Positions 1 to 10,130 of a stretch of DNA of 64,000 nt are shown here, one piece after another. Under the pieces are notes generated by a model. It ran no database searches and was not told the DNA's origin. It worked only from the letters and a program-made list of their open reading frames with translations. The stretch's first letter is position 1; every line of letters starts with the position of its first letter. Position numbers and translations under genes: made by a program. Source of the DNA: Tillandsia leiboldiana (lineage: Eukaryota; Streptophyta; Magnoliopsida; Poales; Bromeliaceae). The stretch spans positions 14,619,902 to 14,683,901 of the forward strand of contig CM055076.1 in assembly GCA_029204045.2 (NCBI GenBank), written 5' to 3'.

Positions 1-1
1 G

Positions 2-733
2 GACATGCTGAGGGCTTGCGTCTTGGATTTTGGCGGAGGCTGGATTCGACACATATCTTTGGCTGAGTTTGCTTACAACAACAGCTTCCAAGCGAGCATT
101 CAGATGGCTCCGTTTGAGGCGTTGTATGGACGCAAGTGTCGATCACCGCTTTATTGGAGTGACGTAGGCGAGAGACGGACCTTGGGACCAGATGTATTGT
201 TAGAGGCAGAGGAGAAGGTCCGAGTGATTCGACAGCATCTTCAGACCGCTCAGAGTCGACAGAGGAGCTATGCTGACGTTCGGCGACGAGACTTAGAGTT
301 TCAGGTTGGAGATCATGTATTTTTGAAAGTCTCGCCGTCCAAAGGGATCAGGAGGTTTGGCATCCGCGGAAAACTTAGCCCCCGATATATTGGACCCTTC
401 GACGTGTTGGAGCGTATCGGGCCAGTTGCTTACCGACTTGCACTTCCCACGAGACCTGCTGGTGTCCATAATGTTTTTCATGTTTCCACTCTGAGAAAGT
501 ACATCTTCGACCCGTCGCACGTCATCGATTTCACACTGCTCGAGATCAGTGAGGATTTGAGGTATGAGGAGCGCCCACTGCGGATTCTGGATCGAGAGGT
601 GAGAGAATTGCGCAGTCAGACCATTCCCCATGTGAAGATCATTTGGAGCAATCATGACGAGCGCGAGTCGACGTGGGAGCTCGAGTTAGAGATGATGGAC
701 GCCTACCCCTACTTGTTCGAGGCTCAGGACTGA
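2..733 (+). CDS. Element A: 3' end of Ty3/gypsy pol (integrase C-terminus and chromodomain-like tail)
   Basis: This is the last ~243 codons of a gypsy pol whose 5' part lies left of the window. It opens just after the integrase core, with the conserved FAYNN and ALYGR segments, then a basic linker (SYAD, RRRDLEF), a GPY/F-type module (GPFDVLERIGPVAYRL, about residues 128-143) and a tail with the VKIIWSNH and STWELE patterns of chromovirus type II chromodomains. The integrase C-terminus binds DNA; in chromoviruses the tail is thought to guide insertion to heterochromatin. The frame is open to TGA at 731-733. The 3' LTR follows at 2145 after solo LTR O. The methionine at 5-7 is internal and not a start. 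Confidence 0.93.
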   Translation, partial: DMLRACVLDFGGGWIRHISLAEFAYNNSFQASIQMAPFEALYGRKCRSPLYWSDVGERRTLGPDVLLEAEEKVRVIRQHLQTAQSRQRSYADVRRRDLEFQVGDHVFLKVSPSKGIRRFGIRGKLSPRYIGPFDVLERIGPVAYRLALPTRPAGVHNVFHVSTLRKYIFDPSHVIDFTLLEISEDLRYEERPLRILDREVRELRSQTIPHVKIIWSNHDERESTWELELEMMDAYPYLFEAQD

Positions 734-749
734 GGTATGATTTACGTTT

Positions 750-2108
750 TGTTGGGTTATGATAACATGGATCTAAATAGGGGAAAAAACACCTAGAGGG
801 GGGTGAATAGGTGTAAACAATAAACACTCAAAAATCTTTGCGTAATAAAACCCAATGCGGAAAAATAAATAACACACAGAGATTTTACGTGAAAAACTCC
901 ATCACAGGAGTAAAAAACCACGGGACCGATAACACAGTGAAATCAACTAAGATTAAACACGTACAAAGGTGATATACCGTACTCACACACGACTCAACCT
1001 TTTTCCATACGCTCCGAGTTGATCTTCTCCGCTCGCTCCGCAATGCGCCTCGAATCCACGATTTGCGTCCAACGCCGAATCCACGGCGTCCAACGTCGAG
1101 TCCACGACGTCTGATCGAATCCACGATTTGCATCCAACGCCGAATCCACGACGTCCAATGTCGAGTCCACGACGTCTGACCGAATCCACGGTCTCCACCA
1201 AGTAGTACGTCTCGATCACACGAACGTACCTCGCTCCGAATCCACGAGAGCGGTAGCACCTTGAATCCACAAGGCCACGCGAATCCACGCGCCGATTTTG
1301 GGGAAAATTGTTGTTTTGTTGGTGGTGAAAATCCACCGAATACTTAGATCAATGATAGATCGGAAATACCATCTATGTATTCATTAATTTGATTCTACTC
1401 AAAATCTGAGTATGAAAACCTAGAATCAAATTAATTAATATAGATGAAGAAACATAGAATTAAATCTAGTTATTTCCTTTCTTCTCTATATGTGGATTTA
1501 TAAGTTTTTCTCCGTTGATTTCTCGTTCATTTGCGGAAATAAAAACTTATTGTGGATTACCCTAAAAGATAGAATTAGGGTTTATTTATAGGTTAGAAAC
1601 CGTTGGAAGTGGATAAGAATAAAAAACCAACCTTATCTGGAAGTTATCAGGACAACGGTCCGGACTGGAATAAGTAGGGTCCGGACTGTCGTGAATAAAC
1701 AGAACTTTTCCAGAAACACACGTTCGGGCTCCGGACTGAAGATACCACGGTCTGGACTGTTCATGCGATTTCTGCAAAATTCATGTTCGGGGTCCGGACT
1801 GAACTAGGGGTGTTCCGGACTGGATTTGCGCATGAACCTACCTATGTTCGGGGTCCGGACTGAAGTACCCTGATCCGGATCCTGAACATATAACATGTCC
1901 AGTTTTTGATTTTTATGCAATTATAAATCCATCCAAGTGTTTATACACTATAAGAAGTATTCGGATCAACAAACTTATTTAGTTAAACGTACCTAATCCT
2001 TTTGAATTCTTCTTTCTTGAGATTGAGGTATACGATCCAAACATCTTCATCTTCAATCTTCAAGACTTAACCACTTTCACGAAATACGCCAAAACAAAAT
2101 CCTTAACA
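750..2108 (-). mobile_element. Element O: solo LTR, copia-like, between A pol and its polypurine tract
   Basis: The insert begins TGTTGGG and ends CTTAACA and is flanked by the 5-bp repeat CGTTT (745-749 and 2109-2113). Removing it rejoins the stop codon spacer of A to its hairpin and polypurine tract. On the minus strand a TATAAATA-type box (1581-1590) is preceded by seven TCCGGACTG-like repeats and followed by imprecise CGAATCCACG repeats (about 1050-1300), so transcription would run right to left. There is no primer site or ORF of interest, so a solo LTR is most likely; TG...CA ends of this kind are common in Ty1/copia LTRs. A TRIM-like element is the alternative. Confidence 0.8.
1659..1861 (-). 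repeat. TCCGGACTG repeats in the U3 of O
   Basis: Seven copies (starts 1659, 1680, 1730, 1751 variant, 1793, 1814, 1853), several preceded by GTTCGGGG. The core TCCGGA is palindromic. They lie 70-280 bp upstream of the minus-strand TATA box, where enhancer repeats sit in many retrotransposon LTRs. Enhancer function is inferred. Confidence 0.7.
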
Positions 2109-2109
2109 C

Positions 2110-2144
2110 GTTTCGAGGACGAAACTTTTATTAGTGGGGGAGGA
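2110..2144 (+). other. Element A: pre-PPT hairpin and polypurine tract
   Basis: GTTTCG/CGAAAC arms with loop AGGA (2110-2125) are followed by the purine tract AGTGGGGGAGGA (2133-2144) directly before the LTR. The tract is the expected primer for plus-strand DNA synthesis. The same hairpin occurs at this place in G, I, J, K and L. Confidence 0.8.
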
Positions 2145-2468
2145 TGTAGTAACCCAGATCCCCGTATGGCTTTTCCCCTGTTTCGGGGTGTGGAACACCA
2201 GTTAGTGGTGTGTTGGGGCAACAACAGTTCAAAGGGATGTGTTTGATGGACTCAGAGAGGGTTTGGGTTAGAGCCTGTCTTCCGGCTGTGTTTTCCAAAT
2301 TTTGGAAGTGGTTTTAGGCTGATTGGAGGCCGTATTTGGATTCAACGCGGAAAAACGCTTGAAAACGGCTATTTATTTGTATTTTTCTGAGTCTGGACGC
2401 CCAAAAACGGACACCCAGAAGTTTTCTGTGCAAAATGGTGCATGGGGGGAGCCGTGGACCGGCCTAGG

Positions 2469-2892
2469 ACACGTGGCAGCCCGTGATTGGGCCGGCGTAC
2501 GCTGTCCGGTCCACGGAGGAGCACCGTCGGTGCACGGTGGACCGACGGGACACGTGGCACCCGCCCATTGGCGGGTCTGCGCTGCGCAGTCCACGGGACT
2601 GCGCAGTCCACGGGACTGCGCAGCTGGCGCGTGGACCGGGGCGCGCCACATGGCAACCCCGGATTGGATGGCGCAGGTGCGCGCGGTGCACCCGCGGGCG
2701 CGCGGCTGCGGCCGTACGCGCACGCGGGCGCAGACGCGCGGGCGGCGTGCTGACCGCGCCGGCTGGCGTGTCGGGTAGGGCGGCGCCGCACCACGTGGCG
2801 CCGCTCCAGCGGGCTGGCGCCGAGCCGGGGTGGGACACGTGGCGGCGCCCGATTCGCGGGCGCCGATGTCCGCTCTTATGCGGACACGTGTC
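2469..2892 (+). promoter_or_regulatory. Element A LTR: cluster of G-box/ABRE-like sites
   Basis: ACACGTGGC occurs at 2469, 2550 and 2835, CCACGTGGC at 2791 and ACACGTGTC at 2884, all upstream of the TATA-like box at 3013. CACGTG with flanking GC is the core bound by plant bZIP and bHLH factors. The same cluster is present in both LTRs of G, so it is a family trait. Confidence 0.65.
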
Positions 2893-3012
2893 GCGCCCAG
2901 ATCATTTCGGGCGCGGGCCGGGCCGGGCGTTTGGGCCGCACTGTGCAGGCCCGAATCAATTCGGGCGCCCGGATTCTGGGACAGAGGGAATTTTCCCAAT
3001 TGTTCTTTTAGG

Positions 3013-3020
3013 CTTTAAAT
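3013..3020 (+). promoter_or_regulatory. Element A LTR: TATA-like box
   Basis: CTTTAAATA lies at the place where the G LTRs have CTATAAATA (56781, 62882). It is followed by a pyrimidine-rich stretch typical of a transcript start. Confidence 0.55.
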
Positions 3021-5165
3021 ACCTCCACGTTCCTCTCTTTCTCTCCTTTTTCCGAAGCTTAGAGAGAGGATGGGAGGGAGTGCTCTATATGAAAGTTGTT
3101 CCTCTAGTTATTTTTGATCTCTTGGTGGATTTCCAGAATTTTTGGAGGCTCGGCAACGGCGATATCGATTTTACAGTACGCCTCGACTTTCCCCCATTTC
3201 GGCCCGTTACCGTCGCAGTTCAGTCAAAAATTCACTGTGGGCAAACCAGAAGGAATTTGTGGGCTATTTCTGTGACAACGCATTCCTAAGAGGTAAGGCT
3301 TCGATTTTTGTGTTGACCACTTCGCCCAATTTCGCACTTTTTGCATGGTTCCCGAGGCGTTTTTGACCCCTCTTTTTCTGTGATGAATTCTGGACAGAAC
3401 CGGCTTGTTCGATTTATATCTTGGCCTAGAGCATCGGATCAAGGCGTATAAGTACTCGATTTTGATCTACTCGTCGCAACGAACGCAACCGTAATTTTTT
3501 TGGATTTTTCGGAGCACTGTACAGAGGTGAAAACTCCCCTTTTTCCATGCTGTTTGGAAAACAGCAAAAAACTATATTTTTGGGATTTGTGTTTACACCG
3601 GGTGCGTTGTTCTGTACAGTTGTGCACTGTTTTCGGTGAGTTGCGGGATTAGAGGACTGTGGACAGCGAGGAGGCTATTTGGGTGTGGATTGCGCTTTTC
3701 GAGGTGGGTGGTTGTTGCTTACCTCACTTTTGACTTGCTCACTAGGATTATTAGAATTTCCCTAAATAAAATGTGACAATTGATATCCTATTTGAGAACC
3801 ATATATGTTGACCCCACAGATTATATGACAGCTTATTTATGTTAAATTGGGACACTGTTGTTCGGACAAATGCTATATCATAATCTCGCATGCAAATGAC
3901 TTATCATGTCGGCACAGTAAGATCAATCTTTTTAAAATAAATATCTGACACTTTTCTACAGTTTTAAAAGAGGACAATTGCATGCTTGTATGGACATCTA
4001 GTTAGGCCACTATTTATTGCTAAACTATCATACTGGGACTTGACTTAGGAGAAACCATGTTTTATTATTCTCCTTTGCATTCAGATGCTTGTTGCTCGAG
4101 TTTGAGCAGGGGTTTGGGATAGTGTAGTCGGGACTGTACTAGATTGTGGACTTGTGGGGTATTGCGGTGACCGCGGACTGTAGGCGGTCGACCGGATGTT
4201 TATCCTTGCATCAGATTGGGGTTGAGTCTGGTTTATTTTTCATCAGCTGGGGATTGGGTTTTCTGTAGTGGACGGAGTTTCCCACTTTGATCATAGTCGT
4301 GATCCAGTCCTGCTATATTGTGATACTTGTGAGACATTTGCTACTTTACTCGTGTGGGTCGCCCCCCTCGAGTGCCACTCCGGAGGTAGGCTTACTATCG
4401 GTCGTGTGCCGATCCATTGACTATTGAGAGATTCGGTCGTGTGCCGTTTCCACTACTTGATTACAGAGTTCGACAGCAGAGCAAGCAGTACCGATCGTGT
4501 ATCGGATGTTGGATTGGATTGTTTTGGGCAGTTTCTGTTTACTGATGCATGCATACAGTTTTTATAAACAGTACTGCATTAGAGGCATAGTAGTGGTAGT
4601 TTTCCTGTTTCAGCATCTTATTTACCTTGCCACTTCACCTTTTCCTTTTGCCTCTAGTAGTCCTAGTGGGTACGTCAGAGTTTGAGGTTTTACCCATTAG
4701 GAGAGGCTACTGGTTTATCTAGTAGTTCTCACCCCCATAGTTGTTTTCTGTCTCTTCCCCTTTGTTTTGCAGAGTCGTCTGCGGGAGCTGCTGGGCCATC
4801 AGCGGCAGATCGAGGTAAGAGGATAGCGGACTAGCTAGATCGTCTGCCCCGACCGTGAGAGTAGCTGGACTTTTATTATACCCCTTTTGTATCTCAGACT
4901 GTACCATTTTACTTTTGGGTCTGGCTTTTGCCAGCTGGTTGTATTTATTTCAGTGAGCTGGGAGTTTATTGTATTATTACAGCTTGTACCTTATTTCCAG
5001 TCTGAGATTATTATGTATTTCTTTTAGTTCAGCTCTATATTATGCTCTTTTATTGTATCTCTTATATCTGAGCAGGTTAGCAGCGCTTCGTGTACATGGA
5101 AAATTTCGTGTGCACGGCGGATCTGTTGGCGAACCCGGGTTCTGGTTTACACTCGGGGCATGACA

Positions 5166-5328
5166 GTATGTGTCGTATTTGAAACGCCGTACATATACAA
5201 AGTAGACTCCGTCCGTTTGTGGAGTGAATTTGTATATGTGGGAGGTCTGGCGCGCACCGGGGGCGAGGTTAACTTCAAAAAAAAAGATACACATTTTTCC
5301 GCTCATTTAGAACCTCCGGGGCGTGACA
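5166..5328 (+). mobile_element. LTR remnant B (3' terminal 163 bp)
   Basis: This short piece holds the 49-nt LTR hairpin (5191-5239), an A-rich run and the terminus CCGGGGCGTGACA. A is inserted about 25 bp upstream of the hairpin, so the rest of B should lie left of the window. Confidence 0.75.
5191..5239 (+). other. LTR 3' hairpin (B)
   Basis: Arms ACATATACAAA / TTTGTATATGT pair perfectly, with inner arm ACTCC/GGAGT. Outer A-T pair where other families have G-C. Confidence 0.75.
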
Positions 5329-6471
5329 AAGAGATATTGTGAGTGACTGTGGCGGCTTTTCGAAAGTCGGAAGGTGGGTACCCTTTTCGTGAATCCTTTT
5401 TAAAGTGAGGTCTCATCGTGTTCTATGTAAGAGTAAAGTAGATGTGCTGATGGTTTTCAACTAACCCCTTTTCGTATGAGTATCCCTTTATTACTATCTG
5501 TTGCGACTGGTGTCGCGGTGCTTTATATCACACTCCGACTTCGGTCTTTATGCTCATGGCTGCTTATGCGCACACCAGCGGTTTGGCCACCGTATCGGTG
5601 TACTTTTCCAAAAAGGTGGTACGTTGACCCGTGTACCCCACAAGGTGACGTTGTGGGGACCCCTTACGATTACTTAAAGTGTTGCACAAGTACCGTAGAG
5701 GGGTTAAAAGCACCAAGGTGAGAGCAAGGTGTTTCTGTTCGCTGGGGGTCTTTAGACCTTTTGGTAGTTGTTCCGCTCTGACGCACAGGGATACTGTGGA
5801 TTCATGAGGGGGAGTTTTGCTTGCTCTGGTTTATCGGTTTGCTTTCTTTTCAGTACTTATAGCATCTTACATGTTTTACATCTGCCTCTTACTCTTCGGT
5901 CCCTGACTTCCCACACTGTGACAGGTTCGGTCAGGGGTGGGATCTGGGACGATGGTGAGGCCGCGACTCGAGGTTTTTAGCCCCCGATTAGGGGCTGGTG
6001 ACCTTTCTTTTACTTACGTTTTGATTATTTCGGTTAGTTAGCTTATGTGAGTGTGATACATTATTGTGGATGTTGGGTTTGAACTGTGTTTTATTGTGGA
6101 TAAATGTTATCCCCTTACTAGTTGTTGATTCGGCCACTCTTTTCAAATCAAGTAAAAAGATTGCGAAAATGTTTAATAAAATTTAGGTGTCGTGTGGGCA
6201 CCGTTTTACAACCCGTGGATTTATCCTTTCAAAATGTGGTGGCCTTACCGGATATGGTGCATGTTATTGTTTTCCTCCTTTTATCTCCTTGGCTGGTGTG
6301 GTTAAAGTATAAATCGTGATTGTGACGCCGTACATATATAAAGGAGACTTTATCCGTTTGTGGAGTAACTTTGTATGTGTGGCGGGTCTGGGCGCGTGCC
6401 GGAGGGTGGAAATGTTTTAAAAAAAAAATAATACACATTTTTTCGCTTAATTAAACCCCCGGGGCGTGACA
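5329..6471 (+). mobile_element. LTR remnant C (middle to 3' end)
   Basis: The segment carries, in order, the GTGGGTACCC motif seen in several LTRs here, a degenerate form of the conserved palindrome block (near 5605), the acceptor-like block ending ACAG at 5924, the 49-nt hairpin (6332-6380) and the terminus CCCCCGGGGCGTGACA. Its 5' half is missing. Remnant B probably inserted into it, but no target duplication is visible. No coding sequence. Confidence 0.7.
6332..6380 (+). other. LTR 3' hairpin (C)
   Basis: Arms ACATATATAAA / TTTGTATGTGT remain fully paired if two G-U pairs are allowed, although both arms differ from the S copy. The inner arm is weak. Confidence 0.6.
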
Positions 6472-6492
6472 ATGCAGGCATCAATGAATGAT

Positions 6493-6740
6493 AACTACCG
6501 AGATAAACCCAATCTATTGGACCTGTATAAAACCCGGTCCCGCCTGCGCTGCAAACACCATCGGTCACACCAACTACCGTGTATCGCCGATGTGGAGTCA
6601 TACCCAAGTATCAATATCATAGACCTGTACAAAACCCGGTCTCGCCTATTCTACCATCACCATCGGTCACACTAACTACCGTGTATCGTCGATGTGGAAT
6701 CATACCCAAGTATCAATATCATAGACCTATATAAAACTCA
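6493..6740 (+). repeat. Tandem repeat, 102-bp unit, about 2.5 copies
   Basis: Units start at AACTACCG at 6493, 6572 and 6674. The first is shortened by 23 bp, the second is full and the third ends near 6740. Each contains an ACCATCGGTCACAC motif and TATCAATATCATAGACCT. It lies between LTR C and LTR-like P and matches no LTR in the window; its origin is unknown. Confidence 0.75.
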
Positions 6741-6742
6741 AG

Positions 6743-7195
6743 TGTAGTACACTGAACTTTAGCAAATTGCGAAGTTCTAGTGTGTGAAAGGTTGAACGAT
6801 GCCCTTCGGATGTTTTGGTAAGCTTCCGGAAGGTTCTAGAAGGTTTCCGAAGAGTTTGGGCGCAAAACAAAAATTTTTGAAAAATCTGAAAATTTGAGGT
6901 TTTTGACTTCGGGGTCCGGACCGTTTCGGGAGAGTCCGGACCGTTTTGGTAGGGACAACCCTGTAAGAAATGTAATTTCATTTCTTGCAGGAGGGCTTTG
7001 GAAATTTTGTTACAATAGGGTTTTTAACCCTCTCTTTTCCCTCTTTTCCTCACATTTGGAGAGAGCAAGAGAAGGTATGTGTGAGAGAGAGAAAGGGAGT
7101 TTTTCTTGGTTTTTCACATTCAACTCTTTCCTCTACTTGGCTTATTCTTCACCTTTTTCTTCTCCACCATTGGAGCTTGCACCAAAAGCTTGAAG
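6743..7195 (+). mobile_element. LTR-like segment P, left part
   Basis: Begins TGTAGTACACTG and has two TCCGGACCGTTT motifs (about 6916 and 6935), then a pyrimidine-rich leader-like stretch. It is interrupted at 7195 by solo LTR S and continues at 10136. It has no protein homology I recognise. The assignment as an LTR rests on the start dinucleotide and promoter-like layout only. Confidence 0.4.
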
Positions 7196-7556
7196 TGTAA
7201 GACCCGCTATTTTTATTCTGGTTATTCTCTTTTCCTTCCCACGGGTGGGGAATCCGGCGGGTGCAATTTTTTTGATTAATTCTAGACGGTACGTCGGGGC
7301 CTGCCGGTAATTTTAGGTGATAGAGCTCACGAAACGGGGAACAGTGGCGCGATCGGATTCGAATTCCGACCCCGGGATCTCCCAGAATTTAATCTTGAAG
7401 TTTGGACCCCTTTTAGGCGCTCCGGGATCCGTGCGAGCGATCGGCACGCTTTAGCCGCCGGTTTTATTTCGGTTATTTTTGGGTTACTTTAAAACTGGGG
7501 ATTTTAGGGGTTTTCCTCCTGGGTTTTCTTTGGACGGCAAGGGTTTGAGCGGCGCT

Positions 7557-7563
7557 TTATAAG
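7557..7563 (+). promoter_or_regulatory. Solo LTR S: TATA-like box
   Basis: TTATAAG in the context GGCGCTTTATAAGAAAGA; the L LTR has the matching GGCGCTTTTAAGAAAGA. The donor-like site is 180 bp downstream. Confidence 0.6.
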
Positions 7564-7839
7564 AAAGAGAAAGAGGGAAACCGCAACCCAATCTCTTTTC
7601 GCTCCCCTTGAGACTTCTCCGACGCGGAATCCTAGCATTCGAGGGAAAAAGGAAGGAGGTGGACCTCTCGGCGGGTGATCGGGCGAAGGTGGGCGATCTT
7701 TCCCCTCCTTCTCTTGCGACTCAAGGTGAGTTTTTACCGTTCTTAGTTTTAGGTTTCGTCTTGGTCGGGGTTTAGTCGTCGTTCCGGGGATCATCGCGCC
7801 GTCGCCGCCATGACTGGGACGGACGCCGCCGTCGCCGGG

Positions 7840-8420
7840 ATGCCCGCGCGGCCCGCTGCCGCGCGGGGCCGCCTGCGGATGGGGGCGCCCGCGCGGCATG
7901 CTGCCGTGCGGGGCCGCCCGCACCCGCGGGCAGCGAGCCCGCGCGGCTTGCTGCCGTGCGGGGCCGCCCGCGGGTGGGGCGCCCGCGCGGCATGCTGCCG
8001 CGCGGGGCCGCCCGCACCCGCGGGCAGCGCGCCCGCTCGGCAGGCTGCCGCGCGGGGCCGCCCGCGGATGGGGACGCACGTGCGGCATGCTGCCGCACGG
8101 GGCCGCTCGCACCCGCGGGCAGCGCGCCCGCGCGGCTTGCTGCCGCGTGGGGCCGCCCGCGGGTGGGGCGCCCGCGCGGCATGCTGCCGCGCGGGGCCGC
8201 CCGCGCCCGGGGGCAGCGCGCCCACGCGGTTCGCTGCCGCGCGGGGCCGCCCGCGCCCGCGGGTAGCGCGCCAGCGCGGTTCGCTGCCACGCGGGGCCGC
8301 CCACCGGTGGGGCGCCCGCGCGGCATGCTGTCGCGCGGGGCCGCCCGTGGGTGGGGCGCCCGCGCGGGCTGGGGCCGCGCGGGGATGTCCGCAGGTTGGG
8401 CACGCGCGCCGCACGGGTCG
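7840..8420. repeat. GC-rich minisatellite in LTR S
   Basis: Degenerate repeats of GCATGCTGCCGCGCGGGG followed by CCGCCCGC-type sequence with variable spacing. Because it is nearly free of A and T, long open frames appear on both strands (up to 299 codons); these are low-complexity artefacts. Confidence 0.85.
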
Positions 8421-8985
8421 GTGCCGTGCGGGGTTTTTCACCGCGCGGAGTCCGGGGATCGCGTCGGGTCTTCCGAGTTTCGGTGTTTTAGTCAGCTTTA
8501 GCGTTGGTCACTTAGTCTGAGCTTTCTGTTGTTCCCTCAGGGGCGCGGGATGCCGTAAGCTCGGCAGACGTGCAGGCGGGGACGAACCGATCACCGATCT
8601 TCTTTCAAGGTGGGTACCCGTTAGAACATCTTTGTGCATGTTTCCATTATTGTTATTTATATCTTGTAAGGGGTGACGTGGACCTCCGGGTTCAATGAAA
8701 GTCGCGGTGGGAGACTGGATGGGCAGTTCGCCCCTCCGAACAACAGTAGAGTTTTTGTTGGAGCGTACTAGCGATGAGGGCGGCGATCGGTGTGACCAGT
8801 CGGGCATCGGAAGGTGGGTTCCGCTCCCGACAGTTCTTGAGTCGGGAAATGAGAGCAATTGGTAAGAGCAAAGGTTTGACACGTTGAAATGTTGCTAACC
8901 CCGTTTATGCTTATGTTTCTGATCACTATGTTTATGGCGACCGAGGGTCGCTGTGCCCGACGATGCATCATGTTCTGGGAGACAG

Positions 8986-9292
8986 CCGAGGCAGGTGCTC
9001 GGTCTGGTTTACCGAGGTTGGTGCTCGGTCTGGTTGGCCGAGGTTGGTGCTCGGTCGAGGCTCGAGATTGCTGCACGCACACCAGCGGCTTGGCCTCCGC
9101 AAGGGTGTGCTTTTTCGGAAAAGTGGTACATTGACCCGTGTACCCCACGTGACGGTCACGTTAGGAAGGGGGGCCCTCATAGGTGGGGGGTGTGAGCGGT
9201 GATGCCGAGGCAGGTGCTCGGCGGCCGAGGCAGGTGCTCGGCGGGGGACACCGGGGCAGGGGCTCGGTGCGGTGGTCGGGAAAGGTGCCCGG
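8986..9292 (+). repeat. Short hairpin repeats in LTR S (7 copies)
   Basis: CCGAG-N7-CTCGG units at 8986, 9012, 9038, 9205 and 9225, then CCGGG-N7-CTCGG at 9251 and TCGGG-N7-CCCGG at 9276. The loop is GCAGGTG, GTTGGTG or AAAGGTG in six units. Three lie before and four after the block with TTTTTCGGAAAA (near 9109). Confidence 0.85.
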
Positions 9293-9963
9293 TTTTGCTT
9301 GGTGCAGGGTGTGTTTGTTGTTGACGGTGTTTGAGGAGGACGGTTGCGCTGGTTTTTACCGTGATTTGCTTTACTTTAGCCTTATTGCTTTTACTATTAT
9401 TTCTGGTCACTGACTTCCCACCCTGTGACAGGTTCGTCTAGTCCGTCCAGGGGCGAGTGCTAGGGCGTTGGTGAGGCCGCGTGAGCAATCTTCTGTCCCT
9501 TAGAGGCTACAGATACGGTTTACTTTACCTTCTCGGTTCATTTCATTACGCATTGTAGCTAGTTGTGGATCGCGATACCCCCGTGGGATCGATGTGGATG
9601 TTGGGCTGCCCGATAACCCTTTTGGATGGGTGTTTTGTTCGCATTTCTTGGCTTGGCCGCTTTCAAACTACAAACAAGGAACAAGGAAACTGTGGTGAAA
9701 ACTGTTTTAAAAATTATGGGTGCCGTGTGGGCACCGTTTTCAAATTCTGTGGATTTATGTGGTTTCGAAAATAGTTTTATAAAACCTGATGTCGAGTGGG
9801 CATCGCATTCAAAACCCTGTGGTTTTATCCTTTCAAAAATAGTCGGCCCCTTTATTACTTGTGAAAATTGATGGTATGTTGTTGAAAATGGTTGTATGTG
9901 ATTGGCAATCGATCTAGTGTGGTTAAAGGCATGTTTATGTGAACTTTGTAATCAGGACGCCGT

Positions 9964-10012
9964 GCATATACAAAGGAGACTCTGCCCGTTCGCAGAGTGA
10001 ATTTGTATATGC
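9964..10012 (+). other. LTR 3' hairpin (S)
   Basis: Arms GCATATACAAA / TTTGTATATGC and ACTCTGC / GCAGAGT are both perfect, with loop CCGTTC. Followed by an A-rich run and the LTR end. Confidence 0.8.
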
Positions 10013-10130
10013 GGCGGGTCTGGGCACGCACCGGGGGAGATTGGTTTCAAAAAAAAATATATATATATGTAACGTTTTGGGAGCATCGGTGGCTACCCTT
10101 CCGCGCGTAGAAACCCCCCGGGGCGTGACA

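Larger units (their letters stand above)
2145..5165 (+). mobile_element. Element A: 3' LTR
   Basis: The LTR starts TGTAGTAACCC right after the polypurine tract and ends GCATGACA (3021 bp). It matches the LTR of G over most of its length, so A and G are one family. U3 is GC-rich and carries five CACGTG boxes; a TTTAAATA box is at 3013-3020. Downstream, AG|GTAAGG at 3293 and TTTTGCAG ending at 4772 look like intron borders. The 3' end has a hairpin with arms GTGTACATGG and a near-complement. The 5' LTR is outside the window. Confidence 0.9.
7196..10130 (+). mobile_element. Solo LTR S (Tekay-like, 2935 bp)
   Basis: Starts TGTAAGACCCGC, ends CCCCGGGGCGTGACA and is flanked by TGAAG on both sides (7191-7195, 10131-10135). 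No primer site or coding region follows, so it is a solo LTR left by LTR-LTR recombination. In order it has a TATA-like box (7557-7563), a donor-like CAAG|GTGAGT (7736), a GC minisatellite (7840-8420), hairpin repeats on both sides of a palindrome block (8986-9292), an acceptor-like block ending ACAG at 9432, and the 49-nt hairpin. It resembles L in layout and partly in sequence. Confidence 0.9.
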
